Shown here one piece after another: positions 32,620-44,907 of a DNA stretch of 64,000 nucleotides. The stretch's first letter is position 1. The number at the start of each line of letters is the position of its first letter. The notes under the pieces are model-generated. The model was not told where the DNA came from, searched no databases, and worked only from the letters and a program-made list of their open reading frames with translations. The DNA comes from Undaria pinnatifida (lineage: Eukaryota; Sar; Phaeophyceae; Laminariales; Alariaceae), in contig JABAKD010000010.1 of assembly GCA_012845835.1 (NCBI GenBank), positions 8,675,599-8,739,598 of the forward strand, read 5' to 3'. The position numbers were made by a program, and so were the translations under genes.

Positions 32620-33768
32620 ATCGTAGAGAGAATGGTATGGGGAAAAAAAAACTAATAATAGTTGATGTCCAGCTGCCTGTTCTGTTGTCTGTCATCAACT
32701 ACAGCAGTACGTACTGCTGTGGGAGCTCGGAAATTTTCTGCGCACTCGTCGTACGTAGCTCTCCTTTTTCATCTCTCTCTGCTTCTGCCAAAAATGTATG
32801 AGCGCTATACACTTGTCGTATAGAACGCGTGCAAGTGAAACAGCGCTGCGCCAACCGGGTGCTCGAATCCATTCCTAGCACGTTTACTAATAGTTACTAG
32901 CTCAAATACCTGCTGTCATGTCGGCATCAGGTCGACCTCCTCCAACGCGCACAGCATCCCGACAGACTCTAGAGGCAGAGTCAAGGAGGCACACGCGGCC
33001 ATACACACGGAAAAAACCCCAAGATCACACAATCACGCACAAAATGAAGCACAAATCATTATTTTCCAGTACCCACGCTGCCCCTTTCATGCGAAAAACT
33101 TGCAAAAAACGGCAGAATTACAAAATTACACTGAAAAATTCAAAATTCAGTTTTTCCGTGTCTCTCAACCAGCTTTTCAACGTTTTCAGCAAAAAATGTT
33201 TTTTGTAGACGGTCGTCCGTGCAAAACTGGCAAAAAGTATAGAAAGTAATGAAAACTATTTCAGCCGGGGGAAGGGGCCGCAACAACGGGGCGACTTCGC
33301 AACAGAGCACACTACAACGTAGTGTGTTGTGCTGCTGCTGCTGTTGCCCGCCTGCTTGCTGGCTTGTGTTGTTTGACACTCGGTGCTCTGGTTTTGGTAT
33401 ATTTTACATATACCAGCGTCTCTTATTTTCATCAACTCTCTGTCCTGCTGGGGTGAGTTACGCAAGCGGCACAGCCGCTTATCACCACGGCTCTTTGTGG
33501 CCTGCCTCCTCGACAGATCGTCACCAGCTCGTCGGGAAACACCGCCAACGCACTGCTCGTGCTTCTAGGCCCCACTCCCTCCTCTGCATAGCAAAGCCAG
33601 CGGCGAATCGCTGTGGGCTTCTTCTCCTTTTATTGTACTACTGCTGTAGGTGAAAGGAGCGTCTTTTTTGGCGTGACCTTCGAGCTGTGTGGGGTGTGCA
33701 ACAGCTTTTTTTTGTTCCTTGCTGTGGTGCTGCTGCAGTGTTTCTGCTGAGCGCCGTTGCCTGTGCCC
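32620..33768. other. No gene seen upstream of the SH2 gene
   Basis: An ATG frame at 32,918 (MSASGRPPPTRTASRQTLE) is basic and low-complexity with no usable donor. Other frames are short or Cys/Leu runs from CTG repeats. Confidence 0.35.
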
Positions 33769-33873
33769 ATGGAGACGAGCGACCAGGAAGACGCCAGGGT
33801 GTTTTGGGACCACGTGCAGCTCACGACCGGGGCCCGCACGGCATCATGGGACACTTTCTCGGCTATGTTCGTG
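33769..33873 (+). CDS. SH2 gene, candidate first exon
   Basis: CCCATGGAG gives METSDQEDARVFWDHV and ARTASWDTFSAMFV, ending at GTG|GTGCGT in phase 0. The FW...W..F pattern resembles the EF-hand-like helices before the SH2 of related proteins. An AG at 33,773 could instead make this an internal exon starting at 33,775. Confidence 0.5.
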
Positions 33874-36800
33874 GTGCGTGATGGTGAAATGTATGGGGGC
33901 GGGGGGCGAGTCCGTTTGAGCGAGGAATGACTTGCTTTGTTTTCCCTTGTGGCCGCATGCCTAAGAGCTTAGAGCACCATGACATGATGGCCTCTCTCAT
34001 CAAGGCTCTGTCTGAGTTTGCTGTTGTATGTTCAGTGTTGACTTGAAGCCAGGGTGCATGTCTTATGGGTGTCTCGTTTCTACGTAGCACGTTTGGTTTC
34101 TCTATTTTAGTGGACGTCTGCACGCGTTGAGTCGCTTGTTTCTCATGTAGCCTGAACGGATAAACTCTCGTTGGCCAAGGCGGCTATTATATGCCAGCTG
34201 CGAAGCAGGACCCATGTGTTTGTAGTGTTGGGCCCCACCAGCACGGTGATGGCTTGACCTCGGGGTTTTGTTTCCGCTGCTGCTGCTGCTTGCTGCTTGC
34301 TGCTGCTGCTGCTGTTTGCTGCTCCTGCTGCTCCTGCTGCTCGCTTTCGTACATCTTAATGCCGACAAGAGAATTTGCCCCAAGACACACGCGCTTGGGC
34401 TTCCGAAACAGCGTACGACGTACGATGTGCTGTTTGCTAGTGTACGTACCTGGTACCTGGTCTGTGGTAGCATTTTTTCGTAGAAACTTACAAGGCTCCA
34501 GGGAATTTCCAGGGCTCGTTTACTGTATATCCTGCGCTTGTCTTCCTCGGAACCATGGTCGTTTGCCTTACAACGTACCTTGCCCACATCTGCTCGGCCG
34601 TCGCTGTGTCCCTTGCCCACTGATGTGTGTTTCCTTGCGTCTGTCAGACCTACATGCGAAGACACCACACTGCGTGGGTGTCCCAGCTGCCCGAGGCCAC
34701 TCCGGCGGAGATGGTTCTGCGGTACGCCTTCAACCGGGGTAGCCCTGCGCGGGCCGCGGCTAGCGAGGTCGTGACCACCAGGCACCTGGAGCTATTCCTC
34801 AGGAGGTTCGGCCCGATGAGCTCCTGCCTGGTCAAGGCTGCAAAGTGAGAAAGACAAGTATAGCAGTACAGCAGCAGTAACGGCCCACTGACAAGAAAGC
34901 GCGATACTGCTATATTGGATGTAGCGTAGGTTTCTTGTTTTAGAAAGGTTTAGCTCTAGATACTACAGACAGCCTTCGCTGTCCAACTTCTTATTTCTTC
35001 GTATTTTTGAGGCTGAGCTGCTTGTGGGGCTCTTATGCTGTTACGAGGGGGGCGGTAATGTATGTTGTCCAGAGTTGAAAAATTTTACAACAGAAGTAAG
35101 TACCTCTGAAGTGGTTGTCGATCATGCACTCGCGTTATGTGCCGGAATGTACGTGGTCCGTGTACTGCTGCTGTGTACTCGTCTTATTCTTTCTTCATTG
35201 ATTGTCCTCTCTCGGTCCTCTTCATATTTTCTTATTTTCGCTCATTAGACCCGTGCTGCCTTTTTTTTTCCACACTCATACTTTCCAGCTTCTGGACAAG
35301 CCGTGGTCACAGGTGTCGTCCCTTCTACCCCCCGGTTCCTGCCTTCAACTTTTATCGCGCATAGGGTTCAGCAATCCCACTGCTCGCCGACTTTTGATCG
35401 AGTGTTGCTTACTCACGCTCTAACGTTTTCCGCAAGTCAATTTGATATACCACGCTCGCGGATAACCTGATACGCCACCGGGGCGACCGGCTGCCTATAA
35501 GAACGTGACATCGCCAGCAAGCTCACAGCCCAGCACAGCACATTCAGCTCTGCACAAGCTGCTAGATGCACCAAATCATGGCACTCTTCTTTCTGCCCCC
35601 TTGAATTATTGCGCGAGCTTAGCGGGCGGCGTCAGTCGCCCGCCCGGAGCCCTTGTCGTATACATGGCATACAGCAGTACTGGTAGTACTGGAGTACCCG
35701 CATGTTGGATAATTATTTCGTATTAATACAAGCATGGCCCGTGTGGTGTAGTACCTTGTCTATATAGGGGATAGGGGGAAGCCCGGCGGGGGGGGGGGGG
35801 TTGCACGAGGAACGAGGTTTGTAATAACGCACTCGAGCAGGGGGGAAAACATTACATTAGCTTGCTGCTCGTTGCGTAGTGAGACGATCATGCCTAGAAA
35901 AAGCGACATATATATTTACTTGCGCCAGGTACAAGGGCAGTAGTTAATTGGCAACATCATACTTGTAAATTGTAAGAAGCGTTGCTGGGACCCGCGTGCA
36001 GAGCAACCAGAGCAGCCCCTCTGGACGCTGTACACATTTTTTTTTTTTTCCGTCTATTTCCTGAGCGGGCTCGGTTGGTACGTTGGTACATTCCTGGCCC
36101 TTCAAGACGTCCCACTTGAACACTTCTCCTTCCGTTTTTTGCGAAACGGTCTTCTTCACCTTTTTTTTAATTGCGCGAAGTACCATCATACCCAGGTCCC
36201 AGCTGAGCTCAGCTTGGCTCATCACAGCTGAGCTCAGCTTGGCTCATCAGCTCAGCTCGGTTTAGCAGCGCACCGCAGCGCTAGCTCAGCAGCGCAGCGC
36301 CGCCCGGTGCCGTGCGGTGTCGTGCCCCGCCGCATGCTTTTCTGTACTCCCTTTTCCGTCCAATGCCAGGTATCATTTCAAGTATCATCGTACCAGATAC
36401 CGGTACGACTACACGAGGTTTGTACGTACTACATTGTTGATTCATAATAAATGCACTCCCAGCTCTCAGCTCAGCAGCGCATCGCAGCGCCGTGCGGTGC
36501 CGTGCGGTGGCCTGCCTTGCCTTACGGTGCGGTGCTGTGCCGTGCTGCGCTGTGCTTTATTTCGAGCATACAGTGCCAGGTATCATGCGAAGTACCAGGT
36601 ACCAGTAACCACGCCGTTCGCCCCGGTGGCGTGTCAGGTTATCCTCGAGCCTGGCATAGGTCAGTTTCGTGAGGTCGAGCCCCGCCGAGTGCATACTCGT
36701 ATAAATTCGTCGGGACTTTTTCTTGTGCATAAATTGACTTGCGGAAAGCGCGATAGCGTGAGTTAGCAAGCACTCGATGAAAATTGACGAGCAGTGGGAT

Positions 36801-37603
36801 TGCTGACCCCTATGCGCGATAAAAATTGAAGGCGATAACCAGGGGGGAGAAGGGACGACACCTGTTACCACGGCTTGTCCACAAGCTGGAAAGTAAAAGT
36901 GTGAGAAAAAAACGAAATAAACAGTACATGTATGTACATGTGTCCCAGTCTATGGTTGTACCCCTTTAAGTACTCGCGCCCAACGAGTAAGTACTCGCGG
37001 CCAAGGAGTACACGCGAAAACTCTCGGGGAGGGGGAACCGGGTATGTACTCGCGAGTTTTCGGGCTTTTTTAGGCGAGTACCCGGGTCACCTGTGATAAT
37101 GATATTATCCATACTCCATGATAAGACCACGAGGTACACGTACAGAGTAGTGATACATATTTTACTGCACCCTATCATATTGTGGTGCACAAGTATATCG
37201 TAACTGGTATAGGTTAGTGTGGTGCAGTAGTAAATGCAGATGGATCAGCCGTAACTGGTAAACTAGATCATGAGACAGAAAGCGAACTTTCTGCGCGTGA
37301 TGCGCGTCGTGCACCATGCCGTTTCACTTACCCAGGCCTCTCAAGTGAGACGTGATTCGAGTGAAATAAACAGCCATCGTGCTCATTGGCACATCATCAA
37401 TTGATGGCCTTACGATTATGTACGCAGATTTTACGCAAAAAATGGTGAAACGTCGGAAACCCTCCGGGAACAACCCTGAGAAGCAAGAGACACACACCAC
37501 TACTGGCTGTGTTGTCACCTCACGATAAGGTGAAACATAGACTACCCCTGTTTTGCCGGCGGCGGCGGCTTCTGCTGTGGGCTTCGGCTGTTGTTGCTTG
37601 TGC

Positions 37604-37692
<89 letters not shown>

Positions 37693-40600
37693 GTTGTCGT
37701 TTTTGTTGTTGTTCTTGTTGTTGGTCTTGTTGTTGCTGTTGTTGTTTTCTTGTAAAAAATGTAGAGTCCGTGGTCACACAAAGGTGCTGGAACCCTGGGA
37801 AGATCGTATGCTTCTGCTGCTTGCTGTTGCGTCTGCGATTTCTGGCGTTCCTACTGCTGCTGCTGTTGCTGGTTATATTAGTACTACCCACTTCAGAAGA
37901 CCTGTCGTTCGTTTTGCTTGGTTTTTTCTTTTTTTCTTTTTTCTTTTTTTCTGTTCTTTTTTCATGGCCTGGCTTGTTTTGTTGTGTCCTTGTACCGGGT
38001 ATGCTAGCATTTCACGTGCTTTACCTTGATGAATTGCGACTGTTTGGTTTACGCTGTTTCACAGCAGTAGTTGCAGCCTTTCCTTTTCCTTTCCGAGCAT
38101 CACATTCTTCGGGACGCCTGTCGTTTGTTTTGCTCTGTTTGTTTCGCTCTGTTTGTTTCGCTCTGTTTGTTTTGCTCTGTTTTCTTTTCTGTTTTCTTTC
38201 TTTTCTTTTCGTTTTTGTCTCTTTTGTCCTATTTTCATGGTCTGGCCCGTTTTCTCGTGTTCTCGTACCCGGTACGCTAGCACTTCACTTGCTTTTTCAC
38301 ATGATGAATTGCGACTGCTGTTTGGTTTACTCTACTTCACAGTCTAAGACCACATAATTTGTACCTCTCTAGGATGACGTAGCTCAGTCGGTAGCGTTAT
38401 AACCAACAACATACGAATGTTGTCTGCTGCACTTAACCCCTTTAGAGCCCCCGAACCCCTCCCTATACTAAATCTAAGTAACTTTGTCCCCAAAAATGGG
38501 TTTCCAGTTGTAAAAGGGTTACGACGAAAACCCAGCGTACTCGTTAGGTACCAGAGAAGAATGTTCTGAAAACAATCTACCAGGTACTGTGTACATAGTT
38601 AGGCAAACATCAAGCGTGCCCATAAGACAGTTAGCGCATACTACGTGCTAACGAAGGAAAAAAACGTGGCATCTCCTGCCGGGGGAGACGTCCCTAAAAC
38701 ATTACTTCGAATTATACGTTGGATATATTATAAAAACAATACCTGGTATGTATTATAAAAAATAAATTACACTCCAGCTGTGAGGTCGAATATTTTGTCG
38801 AAACTCATCTTTGCAAGCTGTGTGTTATGCTCCGATCGCGCGTATTACGGGTTGTGTATCCTCATTAAGGATATAGGTCGGCGACTCCCCTTGCAACTAC
38901 AGTGTAGCTATCAGGGTCAACAGGGTGATGTTAGGCAGTCTGTGCGCGGAAACTATTAAACCCGTTTCTGAGGGGGACACAATCTGACAGCTGCGGAAGG
39001 AAATGCATCAGTTTATACATCAGGCACAAATCATGCATGCCCAAAAGACAGCGTATAAATATATAAACACTCATATTCGCAAAACTCTGTAATACTTCCA
39101 TCGCGCGTGCTACGTGCCAAGGGATAACGAAAAATGTGGATGGAGTCTCCCGCAGGGAGGGACATTCGGAAAACGATCTACTGTACATGAATCAGGCACA
39201 AATCAAGCTGCTGCTGTTTCTGTTGCTGCTGCTGGTATCCTGCTGAGCGCCCGCTACTGCTTGGGCACGTTCAAAGTTAGGGTCCCACCGACAGACTTCG
39301 GCGAACTCTGGCCTTCACCCTCCGTCGGGTCGGACCCATGGCCATGGCTGCTACTGCTGCTGGACTGCTGTTGTGCGCTCATTGCACTATACCGGTCGGC
39401 GGTCCGGCACAGCGTGTTGGGTACCTCGATGTGTGAGAGATGCTGTGAATTGCTTTTTGTGGTTCTATACAGGTTTCCCGCAGAGTTTGTACGGTGTAAT
39501 TAACGCACAGGAGACGTTGTTTAAGAGGCAAAATATGACCATCCCTGGGGTTTCCAGGCGTGAAACATCGAGTACCCGGGTACTCGTTACTCACGAGTTG
39601 GCGGGTACTCGAGCCCAAATACTCGTGAGTTTGAAAGTATTACTCGTAGTCGCGACGAGTATTGACAAAAGAGACTTTGTACTCACGAGTACCCGTTTTT
39701 TCTAGTAGGGGTACAAATCTAGTTTGTACTCCTCTCACTGCTTTCTTCATTTGATTGTCCTCTAGGTCGTCTTTTTTGTTTGCAAGTTACACTCATACTG
39801 CCGATCAGAAAGTGACATCGCCAACAAGCACACAGCACAACACAGGGCAGCCAGCTCTGCACAAGCAGCGATTGGCATTATTTGATCGCTAGTTGCACCA
39901 AGTCATGGGCCTCTTCTTCCCCCTTGACATTTAGTTGTATTATTCCTTGCGCGAATGTAGGGCGGCGTCAGCCGCCTGCGGATCGGAGCCCTTGAAACAA
40001 TAAGCAATTCCTGAGCGGACGCGGTTGGTACAACCTTGGCCTCTCAAGACCTCCCACTTAAACACCGCCTCCTTCCATTACTTGCGGAACGGTCTAGCTT
40101 TTGTTTGATTTCTTCCGATACCTTTTTGATTTTTTGAGGTATCATCATATCAGGTCCCAGCTGAGCTCAGCTTGGCTCATCAGCAGCTCAGCAGCGCAGC
40201 GCCGTGGGGTACGGTTCAGTGCGGTGCTGTGCGCGCTGTGCCGTGCTGTGCCGTGCTGCGTGCTGTGCTATACTTTTTTCGTACATGCTGGGTATCATTC
40301 GAACCATCATATCATACCAGGTATCGTGCACCAGGTTTGGACGTACGACATTGTTAAACCACAAAAAATGCACTCCCAGCTCAGCCTAGCCCAGCTCATC
40401 TAATCTATAGATCAGGAGCCCCATCTCCATGCGGTGCCGTGCCGTGTCGTGTGGTGCCGTGCCCTGCCCTGCGGTAAGGTGCTGTGCCGTGCTGCGTGCT
40501 GCGCTGTACTTGCTCTTTCGTAAGTGCCAGGTATCATTCGAAGTATCATACCACACATTCGTAGTATCATACAAGGTACCGGTACACCAGATTTGTACGT

Positions 40601-43600
40601 ACTATTCATACAGTTGATACATCATTGTTGAATGACAAGCAATGCATTTTTGCTCAGCAGCGCAGCGCCGTGCTACGCTGTGCGTTATTTCGTACATACA
40701 GTACCAGATATGATGCGAAGTACCAAGTACCGTTATAATATTTTTGTGTACTTGTCTTTTTGCTTTCTTCATTGATTGAGTGTGCTCTATCGGTCCTCTT
40801 CACGAGTATGTTTTTTTATTTTCGCAAATTACACTCTTACTGCCGATCAGAACGTGACATCGCCAGCAAGCACAGAGCACAGCACAGCACAGTCAGCCCT
40901 GCACAGATAGCTCTTGGCATTATCAAATCGCTAGTTGCGCCAAATCGTAGGCCTCTTGTGTCTGCCCCCATCACATTTAGTTATGTTATTCCTTGCGCGA
41001 GCGTCGCGGGCGGCGTCAGCCGCCCGCGCTGCTGAGTCCATACATCGTATGAGTGTAAAAATAACGTGTGTTGTCGGTGTTGTGCGTATTTTGTCAGCAA
41101 CAGATCTGTCATGGGCACGTCTATGAATAAGTGCAAAATATTACTATTAATATTAATACAGAGTACGCCCAATTCCTGCCGTTAAGTGCAGTATTGTGTT
41201 ATACCCTGTATACAAACCTGGTATGAAAAACGCCGTTGCATGCGTCTGACGGTAGTATGCTTACCGCCGTGTCCTTGCGCCACTGAGTTCCCCACCCCCC
41301 TGGGCACTTACCGGAGGGGAACCGTGTGTATTACTACACTGTATAATACCGATATACCCTGGTAGTATATGGTAGCGTGTATTTTCGTATGACGCTGATG
41401 GTTTGAAAGGCTTGACACATCTTCCCCGTGTGCCGTAAACTCTGCTCGACAGAGTACGAAGCCCTCGGGTACTCGTCACCAGTCGGTGGAGAAAGCTTAG
41501 CTTTTGTGATTTCTCTGCGCTTTGTGACGCAAGAGTGCAGCAATGTGCGGTATGCGATGCGTTTCACGGACGAAGCTGCCTCCTTGGCGCGACATATCGT
41601 ATGGTGCATGGTACTACTACTGCTGTAGTCCGATAAGGCGAACATGTGATAGACTGCAATAGCAGTATTATATACCTGACACCAGGTACCAGGTAACAGC
41701 TATTAGCAGAATGACGACGGGCAAAAGGCGACCCAAATTCGCTTGACACAACTGCAACTCGCTTTCTATTGTACGTACCCGTTCCTTTTTCTGCTGCTAC
41801 TCTGCTGCTACTATCAATAGGGCTGTATGTTAGTTGACTCTCGCCACCTAGCATAGTTATTTTATATAGTTAGTTGCGACGGTGCTAACTATCCAACTAA
41901 TATCGTATTTTGATTTACTTGTTCGTATTGTAGGAAGGCTTGCTTGGGTAGGGGGTACGTAATTCCCGGTGACACCTGGTACGTGGTACTACCGCGCTGC
42001 AAGCGCAGAGAGGGTCTTCTGCAACTCGTGGCGCATCAACCCATGCTTATTCTCACCGCGAATGGTGTACCCGTATCCTGCGATGGGTTGTCCCAGCGGT
42101 GGGCCGGGCCCACTGGTGTTGCCTCTGGAGATTTTATTTCGCTTTTTTACGGCTGTGCTTTGCCTGATCGTTTATTTGCGGGCGTAGACCCGAAACCTGT
42201 CGGGGCACTTTTATGTTTGGTTTGTAAGTTGGCACCATAGCACATCCAATACCGGTGACGGTATCACATGGTAGTTTCTGCGTTAGCTCAACTATGAAAC
42301 GTTCTTGAATCGTCGGCGACTAGTAATGTGTAAGCTCTTATGCTCCCATGCTCCTATCGTCGAAGAAATCCCAGTGCATGTGTGGTGTGCTACTGCCTGC
42401 TGCACGAGTATGCACCGTTACGACACCACGAAACACCAGTGAGAGACCCTCAGACTGGGACGGCATAGTTCTGGTACATGCCTCTGAAATCTGATAAGCT
42501 GCGACGATTTTTAGAGTGCACCTGCTTAGTAATAAACCAGAGATAAGCGTGGGGGGTTCTCGTATCAAGCTTTTTGTGCGCAAATTACGTCATCTGTCGT
42601 GATGTTTGCCTCCGACGGCGCCTTTAGCGGGGGATCCTCCGGAAGCACCTCCGGCGGGCCCTGCGGGGGCGCCTCCAGCCAGGCCCCCTCGGCCGGGGAG
42701 GGGCGCTTCGCTCGCCTGACTGCGCCAGCCAACTGCTAATAGTCGATTAGTCAGTTAGTGGGTGGCTTCGCAGCCAACTAATGGCCCCGGGTATTACCCT
42801 ACAAAGAACATCTGTAAGTTATGTGGGACATTCATACCCGCACCCGGAACTTCTGGAAGTTCTGTACGACGTTGATACCCGTACCCGGAACTTCTGGATG
42901 TTCTGTACGCCCGTGCCACAATACCCGGGGTACGGGTGCATCATGTTTTGTACCCGCTCAGATCTTCTGTGAGTTATGTACGCCTGTGCCACAATACCCG
43001 GAACTTCTGGAAGTTCTGTACGATTTCCGTACCCGTACCCGGAACTTCTGGAAGTTCTGGAAGATCCCCATACCCTTACCCGGAACATCTGTGCCTTCTG
43101 TAAGATTGTGGCACAATACCCGTGGTACGCGTATGCCTGTGTTACAATACTCGGGGAGCTCTGTATTCAATCAGGTTTAATTCGAAGAGTATGTTATGGA
43201 TTGTGATGTCTTATTTTGTCAGCTACACAAACCGAACACTGAACACGGGAATGCATATCATACAAACTTCGATCTCACAGCTGGAGTGCATTTTTATTTT
43301 TTCAATAATATCACCTGTTGTTCATATTAATTTGGTTTCTAAGGGCACGTATTAACGAAGGACACTTGTGCACGCTCAAGTTCTGTAGAGTTTGTGGATT
43401 CCGGGTAAGGGTATGGGAGTCTTACAAAACTTCCAGAAGTTTCGGGTACGGGTATGGAAGTGTCACAGAACTTGCAAACGTTCCGGGTATTGTGGCACAG
43501 GCATACAGAACTCACAGAAGTTCCGAGCGGGTACAAAACGTGATGCACCCGTACCCCGGGTATTGTGGCACGGGTCTTACAGAACTCACAGAAGTTCCGA

Positions 43601-44876
43601 GTACGGGTATGAAAGTCTTACAGAACTTCCAGAAGTTCCGGGTGCGGGTATAAAAGTCTTACAAAACTTCCATGACTTCCGGGTATTGGGGCACGGGCGT
43701 ACAGAACTTCCAGAAGTTCCGGGCAGGTATAGACATGCTGTACCTGTACCCTGGGTACGGGTATCAACGTCGTACAGAACTTACAGAAGTTCCGGGTACG
43801 GGTATGAGTGTCCTAAAGAAGTTACAGAAGCTCTTTGTAGGGTAATACGCGGGGGTAAATACCCCGGGTATGGTTTTACGTGTATCCTACAGACAGAACG
43901 AAAATAGAAAGTTCGGGTACGGGTATGAATGCCGTACAGAACTCACAAACGTTCCGGGTACGGGTAGGGCTGTACAGAATTCACAGAAGTCCCGGGTACG
44001 GGTAATTCCCGGGTAAATACCCGCCTCAAAAGGGGCGAAAAAACAAACAATTTGACTGGTCAACAAAATACACCATTGTCAACGCGTTTCCAATTGCTGC
44101 CATTGGCATACTGCATACACTGATGCACTCATAGGAAATAACACATACTGCTACGTCTACTACCACTGGTCTTCTGTAACAGATAATGCCATAGCGTACC
44201 CCGGCTGTGGCGCCTAAAAAACATCATGGCGGTCGCAAGCCCAATTTTGCCACTAGCTCGATAAGTCAAGTGCCACGACAAAGAAGCAACGCCACCGAAA
44301 ACACGGAGTATAGTTCAAGACTTCGATGATATGATAGCGATATCTGCATTATTCCGATCGGAAAAAAAAACATTGACTGCGCAATGCGTGGTTTCCCGAT
44401 AGGAGGAAAAAAGAAAAATATCGTTGTTTCAAACAAATCGAATCGATTTCAATTCGATTCATAAAACTGATGCATTTCCTCCCACAGCTGTCAGATTTTG
44501 TCCCCCTCAGAAACGGGTTTTATAGTTTCCGCGCAGACTGCCTAACATCACCCTGTTGACCCTGATAGCTACACTGTAGTTGCAAGGGGAGTCGCCGACC
44601 TATATCCTTAATGAGGACACACAACCCGTAATACGCGCGATCGGAGTATCACACACAGCTTGCAAAGATGAGTGTCGACAAAATATTCGATCTCACAGCT
44701 GGAGTGTATTTTAATTTTTATAATAAAACTGAATAATTTCGATTCAAAAGTGTCCTTGGTTAATACGATAATACGTGCCCTTAGAAACGAAAGAAACATG
44801 AACAACAGGTGCTCTTATTGTATGATACATACTGCTTGCTGTGTTTAGGGTTCGGTTTGTGTGACTGACAAAACAT

Positions 44877-44907
<31 letters not shown>

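Noticed and set aside
35261-36912. Terminal inverted repeats of a 1.65-kb DNA transposon
   Set aside because: Each repeat is a separate SINE-B copy with its own A-rich tail; copy 1 also has its own target-site duplication.
37509-38357. 282-residue open frame rich in Val/Cys/Leu/Phe
   Set aside because: Created by the (TTG)n microsatellite and T-rich flank; no splice signals, no motifs.
38373-38445. tRNA gene (plus strand)
   Set aside because: D-arm sequence is convincing but no T arm or acceptor pairing was found.
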